The position numbers were made by a program, and so were the translations under genes. The notes beneath the pieces are model-generated. The model ran no database searches and was not told the origin of the DNA. It saw nothing but the letters and a program-made list of their open reading frames with translations. This document shows, in pieces, positions 18,820-27,529 of a stretch of DNA of 64,000 nt (its first letter is position 1; every line of letters starts with the position of its first letter). The stretch is from CAXMRP01 sp965216515 (lineage in GTDB: Bacteria > Pseudomonadota > Alphaproteobacteria > Rhizobiales > Afifellaceae), in contig OZ244173.1 in assembly GCA_965216515.1 (NCBI GenBank), positions 2,914,001 through 2,978,000 of the forward strand, given 5' to 3'.

Positions 18820-19144
18820 GTGCAAAATTCGGCTCTTCGGAGATCAGGAACAGGAATGTCCGGATCGTGATCGGCACGATCTCCACCCGTGTCCGGGCTT
18901 TGGCGGAGGTGGTGCGTGTGCGCGGTTCGATCAGCGCCAGCTCGCCGAACAGTCCCGCCGGGCCCACCAATTCCACGTCGCCATCGGGATGGTGGATTTC
19001 CACGGTACCGGATTTGACGACATAAGCCATGTCATCGGCGCCGCCCACCTGGAAGATCATTGCGCCTTCCTCGAAGACCACCGGGTCCTGCCCGCTGCGG
19101 GCCAGCAATGAGAATTCGATCAGGTCCGATCTCATTTCCGTCAT
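18758..19144 (-). CDS. Stand-alone cyclic-nucleotide-binding (Crp-like) domain protein
   Basis: 128 residues that are almost entirely one cNMP-binding beta-roll: EEGAMIFQVGG, the VKSGTVEIHH strand, FGELALIEPRTRTTSAKA (the phosphate-binding cassette position, with FGELAL and Arg) and a C-terminal helix. There is no helix-turn-helix, so it is not a Crp-type transcription factor on its own; similar single-domain proteins have no assigned role. Its 3' end overlaps that of lpxXL on the opposite strand by 62 bp. Confidence 0.8.
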   Translation of the reverse strand: MTEMRSDLIEFSLLARSGQDPVVFEEGAMIFQVGGADDMAYVVKSGTVEIHHPDGDVELVGPAGLFGELALIEPRTRTTSAKARTRVEIVPITIRTFLFLISEEPNFALNVLKLLVRRLRDADLRATG

Positions 19145-19404
19145 CTCGGGATCATGGCGCCCTGCGGACGCCGGATAATGTTAGCCACTTATTAGCGTGA
19201 AATAGGGGCAAGAAAAGCCCCGATTTTCTGCCAATCGACCGGAATGGCCGAACATTTGGACGTTACCGGCGTATCTGCGGTATTTGGCGGGCCGATGCGG
19301 CAGGGATTGTACAACAATTCCGGGCTCAAAACGCGACAGGATCGGACTTTTGTTCCATTATCGCCCCAAATTCCTGTATCGTGCGTATCGGAGGTCAATG
19401 GACA

Positions 19405-19719
19405 ATGAGCGAGCGATCGCGAAATTTCATCAAGGCCGTGTTGTGGATCACGTTTTCCGGAGTAGTTGCCGCCGGCGGCGCGCTGGCCGCGTCACGTCCC
19501 GATGCGCGGACGATGACCTGCGCGGAGGTCGACCTGCTTGTCCGCAAGTCGGGCAAGATCGTCATGTCCCTGTCCGACACCCGATATACGCTGATCGTGT
19601 CCAGCCGCCGCTATTGTTTGCCGGGGCAGGTCGTGCGGACGTTGCGGATCAAGACCAAGGATCAGGATCGGTGCTGGGCCGGTTATGAGTGCGTGAACCG
19701 GGAAAACCAGTACAACTGA
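19405..19719 (+). CDS. Small secreted Cys-containing protein, function unknown
   Basis: 104 aa from ATG 19405, which has GGAGGT nine bases upstream; a GTG at 19381 would add eight residues. A signal peptide is clear (KAVLWITFSGVVAAGGALAA). The mature part has four Cys in MTCAEVDLL, RYCLPG, DRCWAGYEC, suggesting two disulphides. The pattern resembles short periplasmic proteins common in Hyphomicrobiales genomes that carry no function. Lone gene between 260 bp of non-coding DNA (19145-19404, nothing recognised) and the convergent dehydratase gene. Confidence 0.75.
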   Translation: MSERSRNFIKAVLWITFSGVVAAGGALAASRPDARTMTCAEVDLLVRKSGKIVMSLSDTRYTLIVSSRRYCLPGQVVRTLRIKTKDQDRCWAGYECVNRENQYN

Positions 19720-19881
19720 ATCCGCGGCGAAAGGGACGGCGAACGGGGCAGCGCGGCCGCCACCGTGCCGGGCGGTGTCCCGCACTGGATCGGCATCGGC
19801 GCGGCCGTTTCGGCGCCGTCGGCGTACCCGGCCCCGTCGGCCGGAACAGGCATCGGGTTCCTTGGGCGACGTGACCGCCGG

Positions 19882-21417
19882 CTACATGACCGCGCCGATT
19901 TGCCACGGCACGAATTCATTGTCGCCGAGACCCAGCTGCTCGCTCTTGGTGCGGGCGCCGGAGGCAACCGCGACGATCCGACGGAATATCTCCAGGCCCT
20001 TGTCCTCGATCGACACACCTTCTTCGATGATGTCGCCGCAATTGATGTCCATATCCTCTGCCATGGTCCGGTACATCGCCGAATTTGTCGCCAGTTTGAT
20101 CGTCGGGGACGGCTTGCTGCCGAACGCCGAACCGCGACCCGTCGTGAAGCAGACGATCTGGGCGCCGGATGCGATCTGCCCGGTCACCGATGCCGGGTCA
20201 TAGCCGGGGCTGTCCATGAACACGAAACCCGGCACGTTTGCCGGCGCGCCATAGTGGATCACGTCGGTCAACGCCGTCGTCCCGCCCTTTGCCGCCGCGC
20301 CAAGCGATTTTTCAAGGATCGTGGTCAGCCCGCCCGCCTTGTTCCCCGGCGAGGGGTTGTTGTCCATCTCGCCGCCGTTGCGCCCGGTGTAATCCTCCCA
20401 CCAGCGAACGCGTTCGATCAGCCTCTCGCCGACTTCGCGGGACACCGCCCGGCGGACCAGCAACTGCTCGGCGCCATAGATTTCCGGCGTCTCGGCAAGG
20501 ATACCTGTGCCGCCGCGCCGGGCCAGCAGGTCCGCCGCATGGCCGAGAGCGGGGTTGGCGGTGATCCCGGAAAATCCGTCGGAGCCGCCGCACTGCAGCG
20601 CCACGGCAAGGTGACTCACGGCGAACGGCTCACGCCGGACATCGTTTACCGCCGGCAGCATGCTTTTGACATAGTCGACGCCGGCTTCGATCGTCTTCCG
20701 GGTGCCGCCGGCCGACTGTATGGTCAGGGTGTGAAATCGTCCGCCGTCGGTAAATCCGTGGATTTCCTTGAGGCGGGCAATCTGCATCACCTCGCATCCA
20801 AGGCCGATGAAAAGCGCGGCGCCGACATTGGGATGGGTGGCATAGCCCCACAGGACACGCTCCAGATTGTCGAATCCGTAGCCGCTGGCGGCCATGCCGC
20901 ATCCGGTCCCGTGGGACAGGGCGATGACGCCGTCGACATGCGGATAGCCGTCGAGGATCCCCGATCCGTTGACCTGATCGGCGATCGCCCGCACGACCGA
21001 AGCCGAGCAGTTCACCGTTGAGCAGATCGCAATGAAATTGCGTGTGCCGGGGCGTCCGCCGGCGCGGGCATATCCGTCGAACGTCTCAATGTCGGCTTCG
21101 TCCACCGCATCGAGCTCCGGCACCATATCGCCGATCTGGTAATCACTGTCGTGCGCACCCATGGCGCAATTGTGGACGTGGACGTGTTGTCCGGGGGCAA
21201 TGTCTTCGGTTGCATAGCCGATCGTCTGGCCGAACTTGACGATACGTTCACCGCTGGCAATGGCGGTCCAGGCGATCTTGTGGCCGGGCGGAATCAAGCG
21301 CTCCGGCGATGTAATGCCCTCATCAAGCCTTGTGTTGGCGGCGATGGCGCTGGTGGACACCACGACATTGTCGTCGGCCTGAAGCCGGACAAACCGGCGA
21401 CTGCTATTGTCGGTCAA
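19882..21417 (-). CDS. UxaA-family (altronate/galactarate-type) dehydratase
   Basis: 511-aa iron-dependent sugar-acid dehydratase. The N-terminal part (about 1-110) is the SAF domain with GYATEDIAPGQHVHVHN; the C-terminal part has the family motifs GTGCGM, ALQCGGSDGFSGI, TEIYG-like PEIYGAEQLL and DINCGDIIEEG, holding conserved Cys/His. It would remove water from an aldonic or aldaric acid (altronate, galactarate or similar) to a 2-keto-3-deoxy acid; the exact substrate cannot be told. The start is TTG at 21417 with GGAGGAGAG just upstream, chosen because no ATG/GTG fits; the frame stays open far beyond it. Divergent from the FAH-fold genes. Confidence 0.88.
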   Translation of the reverse strand: MTDNSSRRFVRLQADDNVVVSTSAIAANTRLDEGITSPERLIPPGHKIAWTAIASGERIVKFGQTIGYATEDIAPGQHVHVHNCAMGAHDSDYQIGDMVPELDAVDEADIETFDGYARAGGRPGTRNFIAICSTVNCSASVVRAIADQVNGSGILDGYPHVDGVIALSHGTGCGMAASGYGFDNLERVLWGYATHPNVGAALFIGLGCEVMQIARLKEIHGFTDGGRFHTLTIQSAGGTRKTIEAGVDYVKSMLPAVNDVRREPFAVSHLAVALQCGGSDGFSGITANPALGHAADLLARRGGTGILAETPEIYGAEQLLVRRAVSREVGERLIERVRWWEDYTGRNGGEMDNNPSPGNKAGGLTTILEKSLGAAAKGGTTALTDVIHYGAPANVPGFVFMDSPGYDPASVTGQIASGAQIVCFTTGRGSAFGSKPSPTIKLATNSAMYRTMAEDMDINCGDIIEEGVSIEDKGLEIFRRIVAVASGARTKSEQLGLGDNEFVPWQIGAVM

Positions 21418-21558
21418 ACCACTCTCCTCCGGCGCCGGTTCGGGCGGATGGTCTTGCCTTTGGCACCTGTCGTTATGCGCAGTATCCCCGCAGTTGATTA
21501 TTGCCGTTGCGTTTGCAGCGCGGGCACCCGACAATCCCGTCAGGTCAGGGAGCGGAAC

Positions 21559-22335
21559 ATGCGAATTTGCCGTTTTGACAACCAACGGGTCGGCCTTGTC
21601 AATGGTGATATCGTTACCGATGTGACGGATGTCACGACGTTGCTGCCGGCAGTGCGCTGGCCGTACGAACCGGGCGACCATTTCATGCGCAATCTGGTGA
21701 CGCTCGTCCCGGCGTTGGCCGGGGCCGCCGCGAGCGGCGCGTCCAGTGCGCAGACGTATTCGCTGAGCGAAATTGCGCTGCTTTCGCCGGTGGCGAATCC
21801 GGGCAAGGTCGTCGCAATGGCCGACGACGCGGCCGAACCGGCATTGTTTCTGAAACCGCCTGGCGAGATCGGCGGCGCGGGCCGGGCGTTCGCCGTTCCC
21901 AAGGAGGCGCCGGCCCTTTACGGCATGGCATTGGCGGCCATCGTCGGCCGGGTCGGACGCAATCTTCAGCCCGCCGACGCCCTGGCCGGTTTGGCCGGCT
22001 ACACGATTGCCCTTGCCCGCGCAGGTACGACCGTCCGCGATTTCGGCCTCGCTTTGGGCCCCTATCTGGTGACAGCCGAAGAGATTGCCGATCCCGCATC
22101 GCTCACCCTTCGCATGACCCGCAACGCCAGCACGGTTCAGGACGCCGGCGCCGCGCAGATTCGCCATTCCCTCGCCGATGTCGTGGTTGAGGCATCGCGC
22201 TACATGCAGCTTGATCCCGGCGACATTGTCCTGGCCGGATCGCCGGACGACAGTGTGCCCCTGTCGCCGGGCGACCGGGTGGCATGCCAGATCACCGGCA
22301 TCGGAACGCTGCGCGTTACCGCCGGGCCGTTATAG
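21559..22335 (+). CDS. FAH-fold protein lacking metal ligands (probable pseudoenzyme)
   Basis: 258 residues with the overall layout of fumarylacetoacetate-hydrolase-family enzymes (ALGPYLVTAEEIADP, LDPGDIVLAGSPDD, LSPGDRVACQITGIGTL). Alignment by eye with the intact paralogue downstream shows the metal triad gone: the WEVEL Glu pair reads YGMAL, the Asp of TAHDVS reads Ala, and the LNYSDH His is missing. It keeps an open frame, its own start (ATG 21559, AGCGG upstream) and family length, so it may be a structural or regulatory relative rather than simple decay. Divergent from the UxaA-type gene. Confidence 0.8.
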   Translation: MRICRFDNQRVGLVNGDIVTDVTDVTTLLPAVRWPYEPGDHFMRNLVTLVPALAGAAASGASSAQTYSLSEIALLSPVANPGKVVAMADDAAEPALFLKPPGEIGGAGRAFAVPKEAPALYGMALAAIVGRVGRNLQPADALAGLAGYTIALARAGTTVRDFGLALGPYLVTAEEIADPASLTLRMTRNASTVQDAGAAQIRHSLADVVVEASRYMQLDPGDIVLAGSPDDSVPLSPGDRVACQITGIGTLRVTAGPL

Positions 22336-22367
22336 TCGCCGGTCAACGCCGGGGAGGCGACGGAACC

Positions 22368-22559
22368 ATGGCGATCAAAATCGGCAATGCACCATGCGCA
22401 TGGGGCGTGGCGTTTCCGCCCGCCCGGAAAATCCTGCTCCAGGCCGGATCTGAAGGCTGGTGCACGGCGGAGCAGGATTGCGGCCCGCAGCGGCGCACAT
22501 CGCCTTTCGCCGATTCACCGGCCAGCCGCGACAATCTCCGCGCAATCGGCTTTGGCTGA
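22368..22559 (+). pseudogene. IolE-like (inosose dehydratase-type) gene with large internal deletion
   Basis: The frame starts with MAIKIGNAPCAWGV, the N-terminus expected of IolE/xylose-isomerase-like TIM-barrel enzymes, and within about 20 residues jumps to GSEGWCTAEQDCGP...NLRAIGFG, which matches the C-terminal end of the same family. About 200 residues of barrel are absent and the two ends are joined in frame, leaving 63 codons. A GGGGAGG sequence lies upstream of the ATG. It cannot fold as an enzyme. Lies between the two FAH-fold genes; 125 bp of non-coding DNA follows. Confidence 0.65.
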
Positions 22560-22684
22560 CGGCCTGCCACGGCCTCAATCCGCCCTTTTCAAACGCCGCC
22601 GGGTGCGCGACAACCACGCCGTGGCCGCGTCCGGTCACCGTCCGACACACACTGTTCAAACTGTTCCCCAAGGAGGAGGCAAGC

Positions 22685-23527
22685 GTGAAACTTGTTCGTT
22701 ACGGCCCAAGCGGTGCCGAGAAACCAGGAATTATCGACGGCAACGGCGCGATCCGGAACCTCTCCGGCCATGTCGCCGATATCGCCGGCGATGCGCTGAC
22801 CGACCTTGACCGGTTGTCGGCGGTCGACCTCGACACGCTGCCGTTGGTCGAAGGCGAACCCCGGATCGGGCCGTGCGTCGGCGGAACCGGAAAATTTGTC
22901 TGTATCGGCTTGAACTATTCCGATCATGCCGCCGAATCCGGACTGGATGTGCCGACCGAACCGGTCATGTTCATGAAGGCGACATCGGCCATTTGCGGAC
23001 CCAACGACCCGGTCATCATCCCCCGCAACTCGACGAAAACCGACTGGGAGGTCGAGCTGGGCGTGGTCATCGGCAAACCCGCCAAATATGTCGAAGAGGC
23101 CGATGCGCTCACGCATGTGGCCGGGTATTGCACCGCCCACGATGTCAGCGAGCGGGAATTCCAGATCGAGCGGATGGGCCAGTGGACAAAGGGAAAATCC
23201 TGCGACAATTTCGGTCAGATCGGCCCGTGGCTGGTGACCCCGGACGAGGTGCCCGATCCCCAGAACCTCGATCTCTGGCTCAAGGTCAATGGCGAGACGA
23301 TGCAGAGCGGCACCACCGCCAAGATGGTCTATGGGGTTGCCCACCTTATCGCCTATCTCAGCCGGTTCATGACCCTGCATCCGGGCGATATCATTTCCAC
23401 AGGCACACCGCCGGGTGTCGGCATGGGCAGGAAGCCGCCGCGGTTTCTCAGGCCCGGCGACAAGGTCGAACTCGGCATCGGAGGTCTTGGCGATCAGCGG
23501 CAGGATGTCATCGCCGACCCGGCCTGA
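22685..23527 (+). CDS. FAH-family hydrolase (diketo-deoxy-sugar-acid type)
   Basis: 280-aa metal-dependent C-C bond hydrolase. Family residues are complete: His81 in GLNYSDHAAE, Glu122 and Glu124 in DWEVELGVVIG, Asp153 in TAHDVSER, and the GPWLVTPDEV and DIISTGTPPGVGMG motifs. Start GTG 22685 follows a strong AAGGAGGAGG. Proteins of this subgroup include 2,4-diketo-3-deoxy-L-fuconate hydrolase and ureidoglycolate-lyase-like enzymes; beside a UxaA-type dehydratase a role in cleaving a keto-deoxy sugar acid is plausible but unproven. Confidence 0.88.
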   Translation: MKLVRYGPSGAEKPGIIDGNGAIRNLSGHVADIAGDALTDLDRLSAVDLDTLPLVEGEPRIGPCVGGTGKFVCIGLNYSDHAAESGLDVPTEPVMFMKATSAICGPNDPVIIPRNSTKTDWEVELGVVIGKPAKYVEEADALTHVAGYCTAHDVSEREFQIERMGQWTKGKSCDNFGQIGPWLVTPDEVPDPQNLDLWLKVNGETMQSGTTAKMVYGVAHLIAYLSRFMTLHPGDIISTGTPPGVGMGRKPPRFLRPGDKVELGIGGLGDQRQDVIADPA

Positions 23528-23617
23528 ACCGGCCGGGATGCGCCTTGACACACCCCGGTGCCGCACCCTAAATGCCGCTCGCTGTCGACGCCGGCGCGGC
23601 ATGTCCGGCGGTGATAT

Positions 23618-23693
<76 letters not shown>

Positions 23694-23869
23694 GCATCCC
23701 GGGACACCGCCGAAATGGCCGAAGAGCGTTCGCAGGAGCGGGCCCCGGCACGCGTGGCCAGAACCCGTTTGGGCTGCTACCATCGGTCACCGGGTCCGTC
23801 CGCCCCCGCCGACAAGGCCCGCAGAACAGGCCTGCTGACCGGGCCCGGCATTTGGTTTGAGGACTTACG

Positions 23870-24184
23870 ATGGTCGACGTCAACGCATTCCGCAAGCGCT
23901 TGCGCGAACGTCTGGATGAACTGGAAGCGCGCCTGACCAGCATCGAGCATGATCTCGATGCCCCGGCCGATCCCAATTTCGAGGAGCGGGCCACGGAGCG
24001 CGAGGGTGACGAGGTGCTGGAAAGCCTCGGCCAGTCCGGATTGAACGAAATCCGCCAGATTCAGGCGGCCCTGGCCCGGATAGAGGCCGGCACCTTCGGC
24101 ATTTGCGCCGCCTGCGGCGAGGAGATTTCCGAGGAACGCCTGAACATCGTGCCCCATGCCGCCCGTTGTCGCCTTTGCGCCTGA
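23870..24184 (+). CDS. TraR/DksA-type C4 zinc-finger protein
   Basis: 104-aa protein with an N-terminal coiled coil (RKRLRERLDELEARLTSI) and a C4 zinc finger with Cys79, Cys82, Cys100 and Cys103 (CAACGEEIS...ARCRLCA). DksA-family proteins enter the RNA polymerase secondary channel and modulate promoter response with ppGpp. It is shorter than canonical DksA (about 140-150 aa) and the coiled-coil tip lacks the DxxDxA motif, so it may not act with ppGpp. ATG 23870 is the only reasonable start. 177 bp after the tRNA. Confidence 0.85.
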   Translation: MVDVNAFRKRLRERLDELEARLTSIEHDLDAPADPNFEERATEREGDEVLESLGQSGLNEIRQIQAALARIEAGTFGICAACGEEISEERLNIVPHAARCRLCA

Positions 24185-24226
24185 ACCTGCACCGCCGCGA
24201 GCCCGGCTGAACCGCCCGCCCGGGCT

Positions 24227-25075
24227 CTAGGCGGCGTCCCAGCCGTCGCGGATGTGGCGGTAACCGTCCCTGTAGACGGCTTCGGGGCTCTCGGCGAAAT
24301 CACGCCACACGCGGGTTGCCGCGGCGAGCTCCGGCAGGCCCCGGCCGAAGGCTTCGATGGTCAGCCACTGGTCGTATCCGGATGCCTTGATCGCCCGGAA
24401 GGTGTCCGCCCACGGGACGTGACCGCGGCCCGGCACGCCGCGGTCGTTTTCCGAAATGTGGACATGGACCACATGTTCGGCATTGCCGGTGTAGGCGGCG
24501 ACGGGATCGGTTTCCTCGATATTGGCGTGGAATGTATCGTACATGGCCTTGATCGCCGGGTGGTCGACGGCGGTGACATAGGCGCACAGATCGTCCATCG
24601 TGTTGACGAAATAGGTTTCGAAGCGGTTCACCGCTTCCAGCGCCAGCGTGACGCCGTTGCGGGCGGCGGCGTCGCCCACGGTCCTGTGGACGTCGCGCGC
24701 CCGGGCCCGTTCCTCCGCCGTGGCGCCGGCGCCGGAAAACTGGCCAAGCACCTGGTGAAGCGGCCCGCCGATCGCCTTTGCGCCAAGCGCCGCCGTGCAT
24801 TCAGCCGCCCGCGTCAGATAATCGACGGCCGCCGCCCGCACCGACGCATCCGGGGAAAGCGGGTCGGTTTCCGCCGTCGGAATGACCGTGATCGCCGTGC
24901 GTTCCAGTCCGATCTCGTCCAGCATCTTGCCGATCGGCGCATAATCGTCCGGACCGCCTTCGAAAATCGGGATCTCCACACCGTCATATCCGGTCGCCTT
25001 GATATCCTCCAGCAGCGACCGATGATCTTCGGTCACCCGGGTGGTCCAAAGCAGCATGCAAAATCCGATCTTCAT
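24227..25075 (-). CDS. Sugar phosphate isomerase/epimerase (tagatose 3-epimerase-like)
   Basis: 282-aa xylose-isomerase-like TIM barrel. The four metal/catalytic positions of D-tagatose/D-psicose 3-epimerases are conserved in order and spacing: Glu147 (LALEAVNR), Asp180 (MYDTFHANIEE), His206 (HVHISENDRG) and Glu241 (LTIEAFG). It should therefore epimerise a ketose or a related keto-sugar. Last gene of the leftward ABC-importer operon (45 bp after the ATPase gene), so its substrate is probably what that importer brings in. Confidence 0.87.
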   Translation of the reverse strand: MKIGFCMLLWTTRVTEDHRSLLEDIKATGYDGVEIPIFEGGPDDYAPIGKMLDEIGLERTAITVIPTAETDPLSPDASVRAAAVDYLTRAAECTAALGAKAIGGPLHQVLGQFSGAGATAEERARARDVHRTVGDAAARNGVTLALEAVNRFETYFVNTMDDLCAYVTAVDHPAIKAMYDTFHANIEETDPVAAYTGNAEHVVHVHISENDRGVPGRGHVPWADTFRAIKASGYDQWLTIEAFGRGLPELAAATRVWRDFAESPEAVYRDGYRHIRDGWDAA

Positions 25076-25120
25076 GATGCGCTCCCGTGCTGCGGCGCGC
25101 CGCCCCGCGCCTGGTTGTTC

Positions 25121-26200
25121 TCAGCGATAGGCGTAGTTGATCCCGGTCGTTGCGTCGAATCCGTGCAACCTGTTCTGGTTCCACGAAAATCGCACGGCAT
25201 CGTCGATCCTGGCCGATGAAACCGCCGGCACGGTCGCCTTGAACAAAAGCTCGCCCGCCCGCAGCGTCAGGACCTTTTCGACACCCTGGTTTTCGACATG
25301 GTGGACGATAGCTTCCGCCTCGCCGTCCGGGCCGACATTCACGTCCTCGGAGCGGATGCCGACGGTGACCTGGCCGAGCGCCCCGTCCAGCCGCTTCCGG
25401 CCGGCCTCGGCGAGCGCGATATCGAAGGCGCCGGGCACGGCAATCGTTTGCGCGGAAACCTCCGCCGGCAGCAGGTTCATTGCCGGCGATCCGACAAATC
25501 CGGCAACGAATACGTCGTGCGGTGAATCGTAGATCTCGTGCGGCGTTCCCACCTGAACGATCGAGCCCTCGTTGAGGACACCGATCTTGTCGCCCATGGA
25601 CATGGCCTCGATCTGGTCGTGGGTCACGAACAGGAAGGTCGCGCCAAGTTTCATCTGCAGGTCCTTCAATTCCGACCGCAGCGACTCGCGCAGCTTGGCA
25701 TCGAGGTTGGAGAGCGGTTCGTCCATCAGGAACACGCTCGGTTCGCGCACAATGGCGCGGCCGATCGAAACGCGCTGCATCTCGCCGCCGGAAAGCTTGT
25801 CGGTCTTGCGGTCCAGCAGGTGATCGATTCGCAGCAGCTTCGCCGCCCCGTTGACGCGCTCCTCGATCTCCGCCTGGCTGTAGTTGCGCGCCCGCGACTT
25901 TAAGGGAAAGGCGAGATTCTGGCCGACGGTGTAGCGTGGATAGAGCGAGTAGTACTGGAACACCAGCGCCACGTCGCGTTCGGCGACGCTCCAGTTGGCC
26001 GTGTCGTGGCCGCCGATGCTGACCGTGCCGGCATCGGGCTTGTCCAGCCCGGCGATAATGCGCAACGTCGTGGTTTTGCCGGCGCCGGTCGGGCCAAGCA
26101 GCACGAAAAATTCCCCGTCGGCGATGTCGAGCGACAGGTTGTCGAGCGCCCGGGTGGCGCCGTACTTCTTGGTGACATTGTTGAGCGAAACCTGGGCCAT
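25121..26200 (-). CDS. Sugar ABC importer ATPase (MalK/UgpC type), second copy
   Basis: 359-aa cytoplasmic ATPase. Walker A GPTGAGKTT near residue 37, Q-loop YYSLYP, signature LSGGEMQRVSIGRA, Walker B SVFLMDEPLSNLD, H-loop FVTHDQ; the C-terminal 120 residues are a TOBE/OB regulatory domain. Two bases separate its start from the stop of the neighbouring ATPase gene; the two probably form a heterodimer, as in importers such as GlpSTPQV. Confidence 0.92.
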   Translation of the reverse strand: MAQVSLNNVTKKYGATRALDNLSLDIADGEFFVLLGPTGAGKTTTLRIIAGLDKPDAGTVSIGGHDTANWSVAERDVALVFQYYSLYPRYTVGQNLAFPLKSRARNYSQAEIEERVNGAAKLLRIDHLLDRKTDKLSGGEMQRVSIGRAIVREPSVFLMDEPLSNLDAKLRESLRSELKDLQMKLGATFLFVTHDQIEAMSMGDKIGVLNEGSIVQVGTPHEIYDSPHDVFVAGFVGSPAMNLLPAEVSAQTIAVPGAFDIALAEAGRKRLDGALGQVTVGIRSEDVNVGPDGEAEAIVHHVENQGVEKVLTLRAGELLFKATVPAVSSARIDDAVRFSWNQNRLHGFDATTGINYAYR

Positions 26201-26202
26201 CG

Positions 26203-27318
26203 TCAGCTATCCAGCCTGATTCGGAGCGATTCACCGCTCTCGGCGTTGAAGAAATGCACCTGCTCCTCGTCGAGACGGGCCCAGACCTGGTCGCCGGCCT
26301 TGCCGACATAGCCGCTGGGCGTGCGCGCCCTCAGGAAATGCTCGCCGATCTTCAAATCCACGATGTCATAGGCGCCGAGCGGCTCGATGATATGGGCTTC
26401 GACCTGATTGTAGCCGTCGGCCGGCTCGCGGCTGACCAGAACACCTTCGGGGCGAACGCCCAGCTTGAGGTTGCCGCCGGTGTTGGGGCTCGCCGCGATA
26501 CGCTGTTTCAATGCGCCGGAGAAATCGAACTGGACGCCCGATTTGCCGAGGTCGATCCGGGTCGCGCCGTCCCCGCCGCCGATTCCGGCGTCGACGATGT
26601 TCATCACCGGCGAGCCGACGAACTGGGCCACGAACAGATTGGCCGGGCGCAGATAGACCTCGTCGGGAGACCCGACCTGCTGCAGGACACCGTCATTCAT
26701 GATGGCGATGCGGTCGGCCAGCGACATGGCCTCGACCTGATCATGGGTGACGTAGACCGTCGTCGCCTTGTTTTCCAGGTGCAGGCGCTTCAGTTCCGAG
26801 CGCATGTCTTCGCGCAGCTTGGCGTCGAGCGCCCCGATCGGTTCGTCCATCAGCAGGGCCTTGGGCCGGCGAACAAGCGCCCGGCCGATGGCCACACGCT
26901 GCATGTCGCCGCCCGACAGCGCCGATGGCCGCTGCTTGAGCAGATGCTCGATGCGCAGCGCCCTGGCCACGTCGTTGACCTGCTGATCGACCGCGCTCTT
27001 GCTTTCGCGTGTCGCCCGCAGCGGGAAGGCGATGTTCTCGTAGGCGGACAGGTGCGGATAGAGCGCGAAAAGCTGAAAAACGAATGCGATGTCCCGGTCG
27101 CCGGCCCGCAAGTCCTGCACCGGTTTGCCGTCGATCAGGATATCTCCGGAGTCGATTTCCTCCAGACCGGCAATGGCCCGCAGCGTCGTCGTCTTTCCGC
27201 AGCCGGACGGCCCCAGCAGAACGACGAATTCGCGATCCTGGATTTCAAGATTCAGTTTTCGGATGACGTAGTTGTCACCAAAATATTTCTCGATGCTGTT
27301 GAGACTTATGTTGGCCAT
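26203..27318 (-). CDS. Sugar ABC importer ATPase (MalK/UgpC type), first copy
   Basis: 371-aa ATPase with Walker A GPSGCGKTT, signature LSGGDMQRVAIGRA, Walker B KALLMDEPIGALD, H-loop YVTHDQ, and a TOBE/OB C-terminal domain. Paired with the next ATPase gene downstream; both contain all catalytic motifs, so both nucleotide sites may hydrolyse ATP. 13 bp after the small membrane-protein gene. Confidence 0.92.
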   Translation of the reverse strand: MANISLNSIEKYFGDNYVIRKLNLEIQDREFVVLLGPSGCGKTTTLRAIAGLEEIDSGDILIDGKPVQDLRAGDRDIAFVFQLFALYPHLSAYENIAFPLRATRESKSAVDQQVNDVARALRIEHLLKQRPSALSGGDMQRVAIGRALVRRPKALLMDEPIGALDAKLREDMRSELKRLHLENKATTVYVTHDQVEAMSLADRIAIMNDGVLQQVGSPDEVYLRPANLFVAQFVGSPVMNIVDAGIGGGDGATRIDLGKSGVQFDFSGALKQRIAASPNTGGNLKLGVRPEGVLVSREPADGYNQVEAHIIEPLGAYDIVDLKIGEHFLRARTPSGYVGKAGDQVWARLDEEQVHFFNAESGESLRIRLDS

Positions 27319-27331
27319 GGCGGTCTGCGTT

Positions 27332-27520
27332 TCACCCGCTCGTTTCGTCGGGCTTGATGTGGGAAAAGACGATGAAGCCGACGAGCCCGATCAACATGAC
27401 CGTGACACTGTAGCGGTGCAGGAACTCGATCCAGGGCTGGCACAGGAAGACCACGCCTGTCAGCATGGTCCACTGGCTCACCGGCTCCAGAACGCGATTG
27501 CTCAGCTGCTTGAAGTTCAT
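27332..27520 (-). CDS. 62-aa membrane protein within the sugar ABC importer operon
   Basis: Small protein with two hydrophobic segments (about 18-30 and 39-53) and a charged C-terminus (SHIKPDETSG). Tightly packed: 9 bp after the permease stop, 13 bp before the ATPase start, same strand, with GC-rich codon use like its neighbours, so it is translated with the importer. Small extra membrane proteins occur at this position in some CUT1 operons (for example the DUF2160 protein of glycerol importers), but no similarity to a named family was recognised. Confidence 0.75.
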   Translation of the reverse strand: MNFKQLSNRVLEPVSQWTMLTGVVFLCQPWIEFLHRYSVTVMLIGLVGFIVFSHIKPDETSG

Positions 27521-27529
27521 GGCCGCCCC

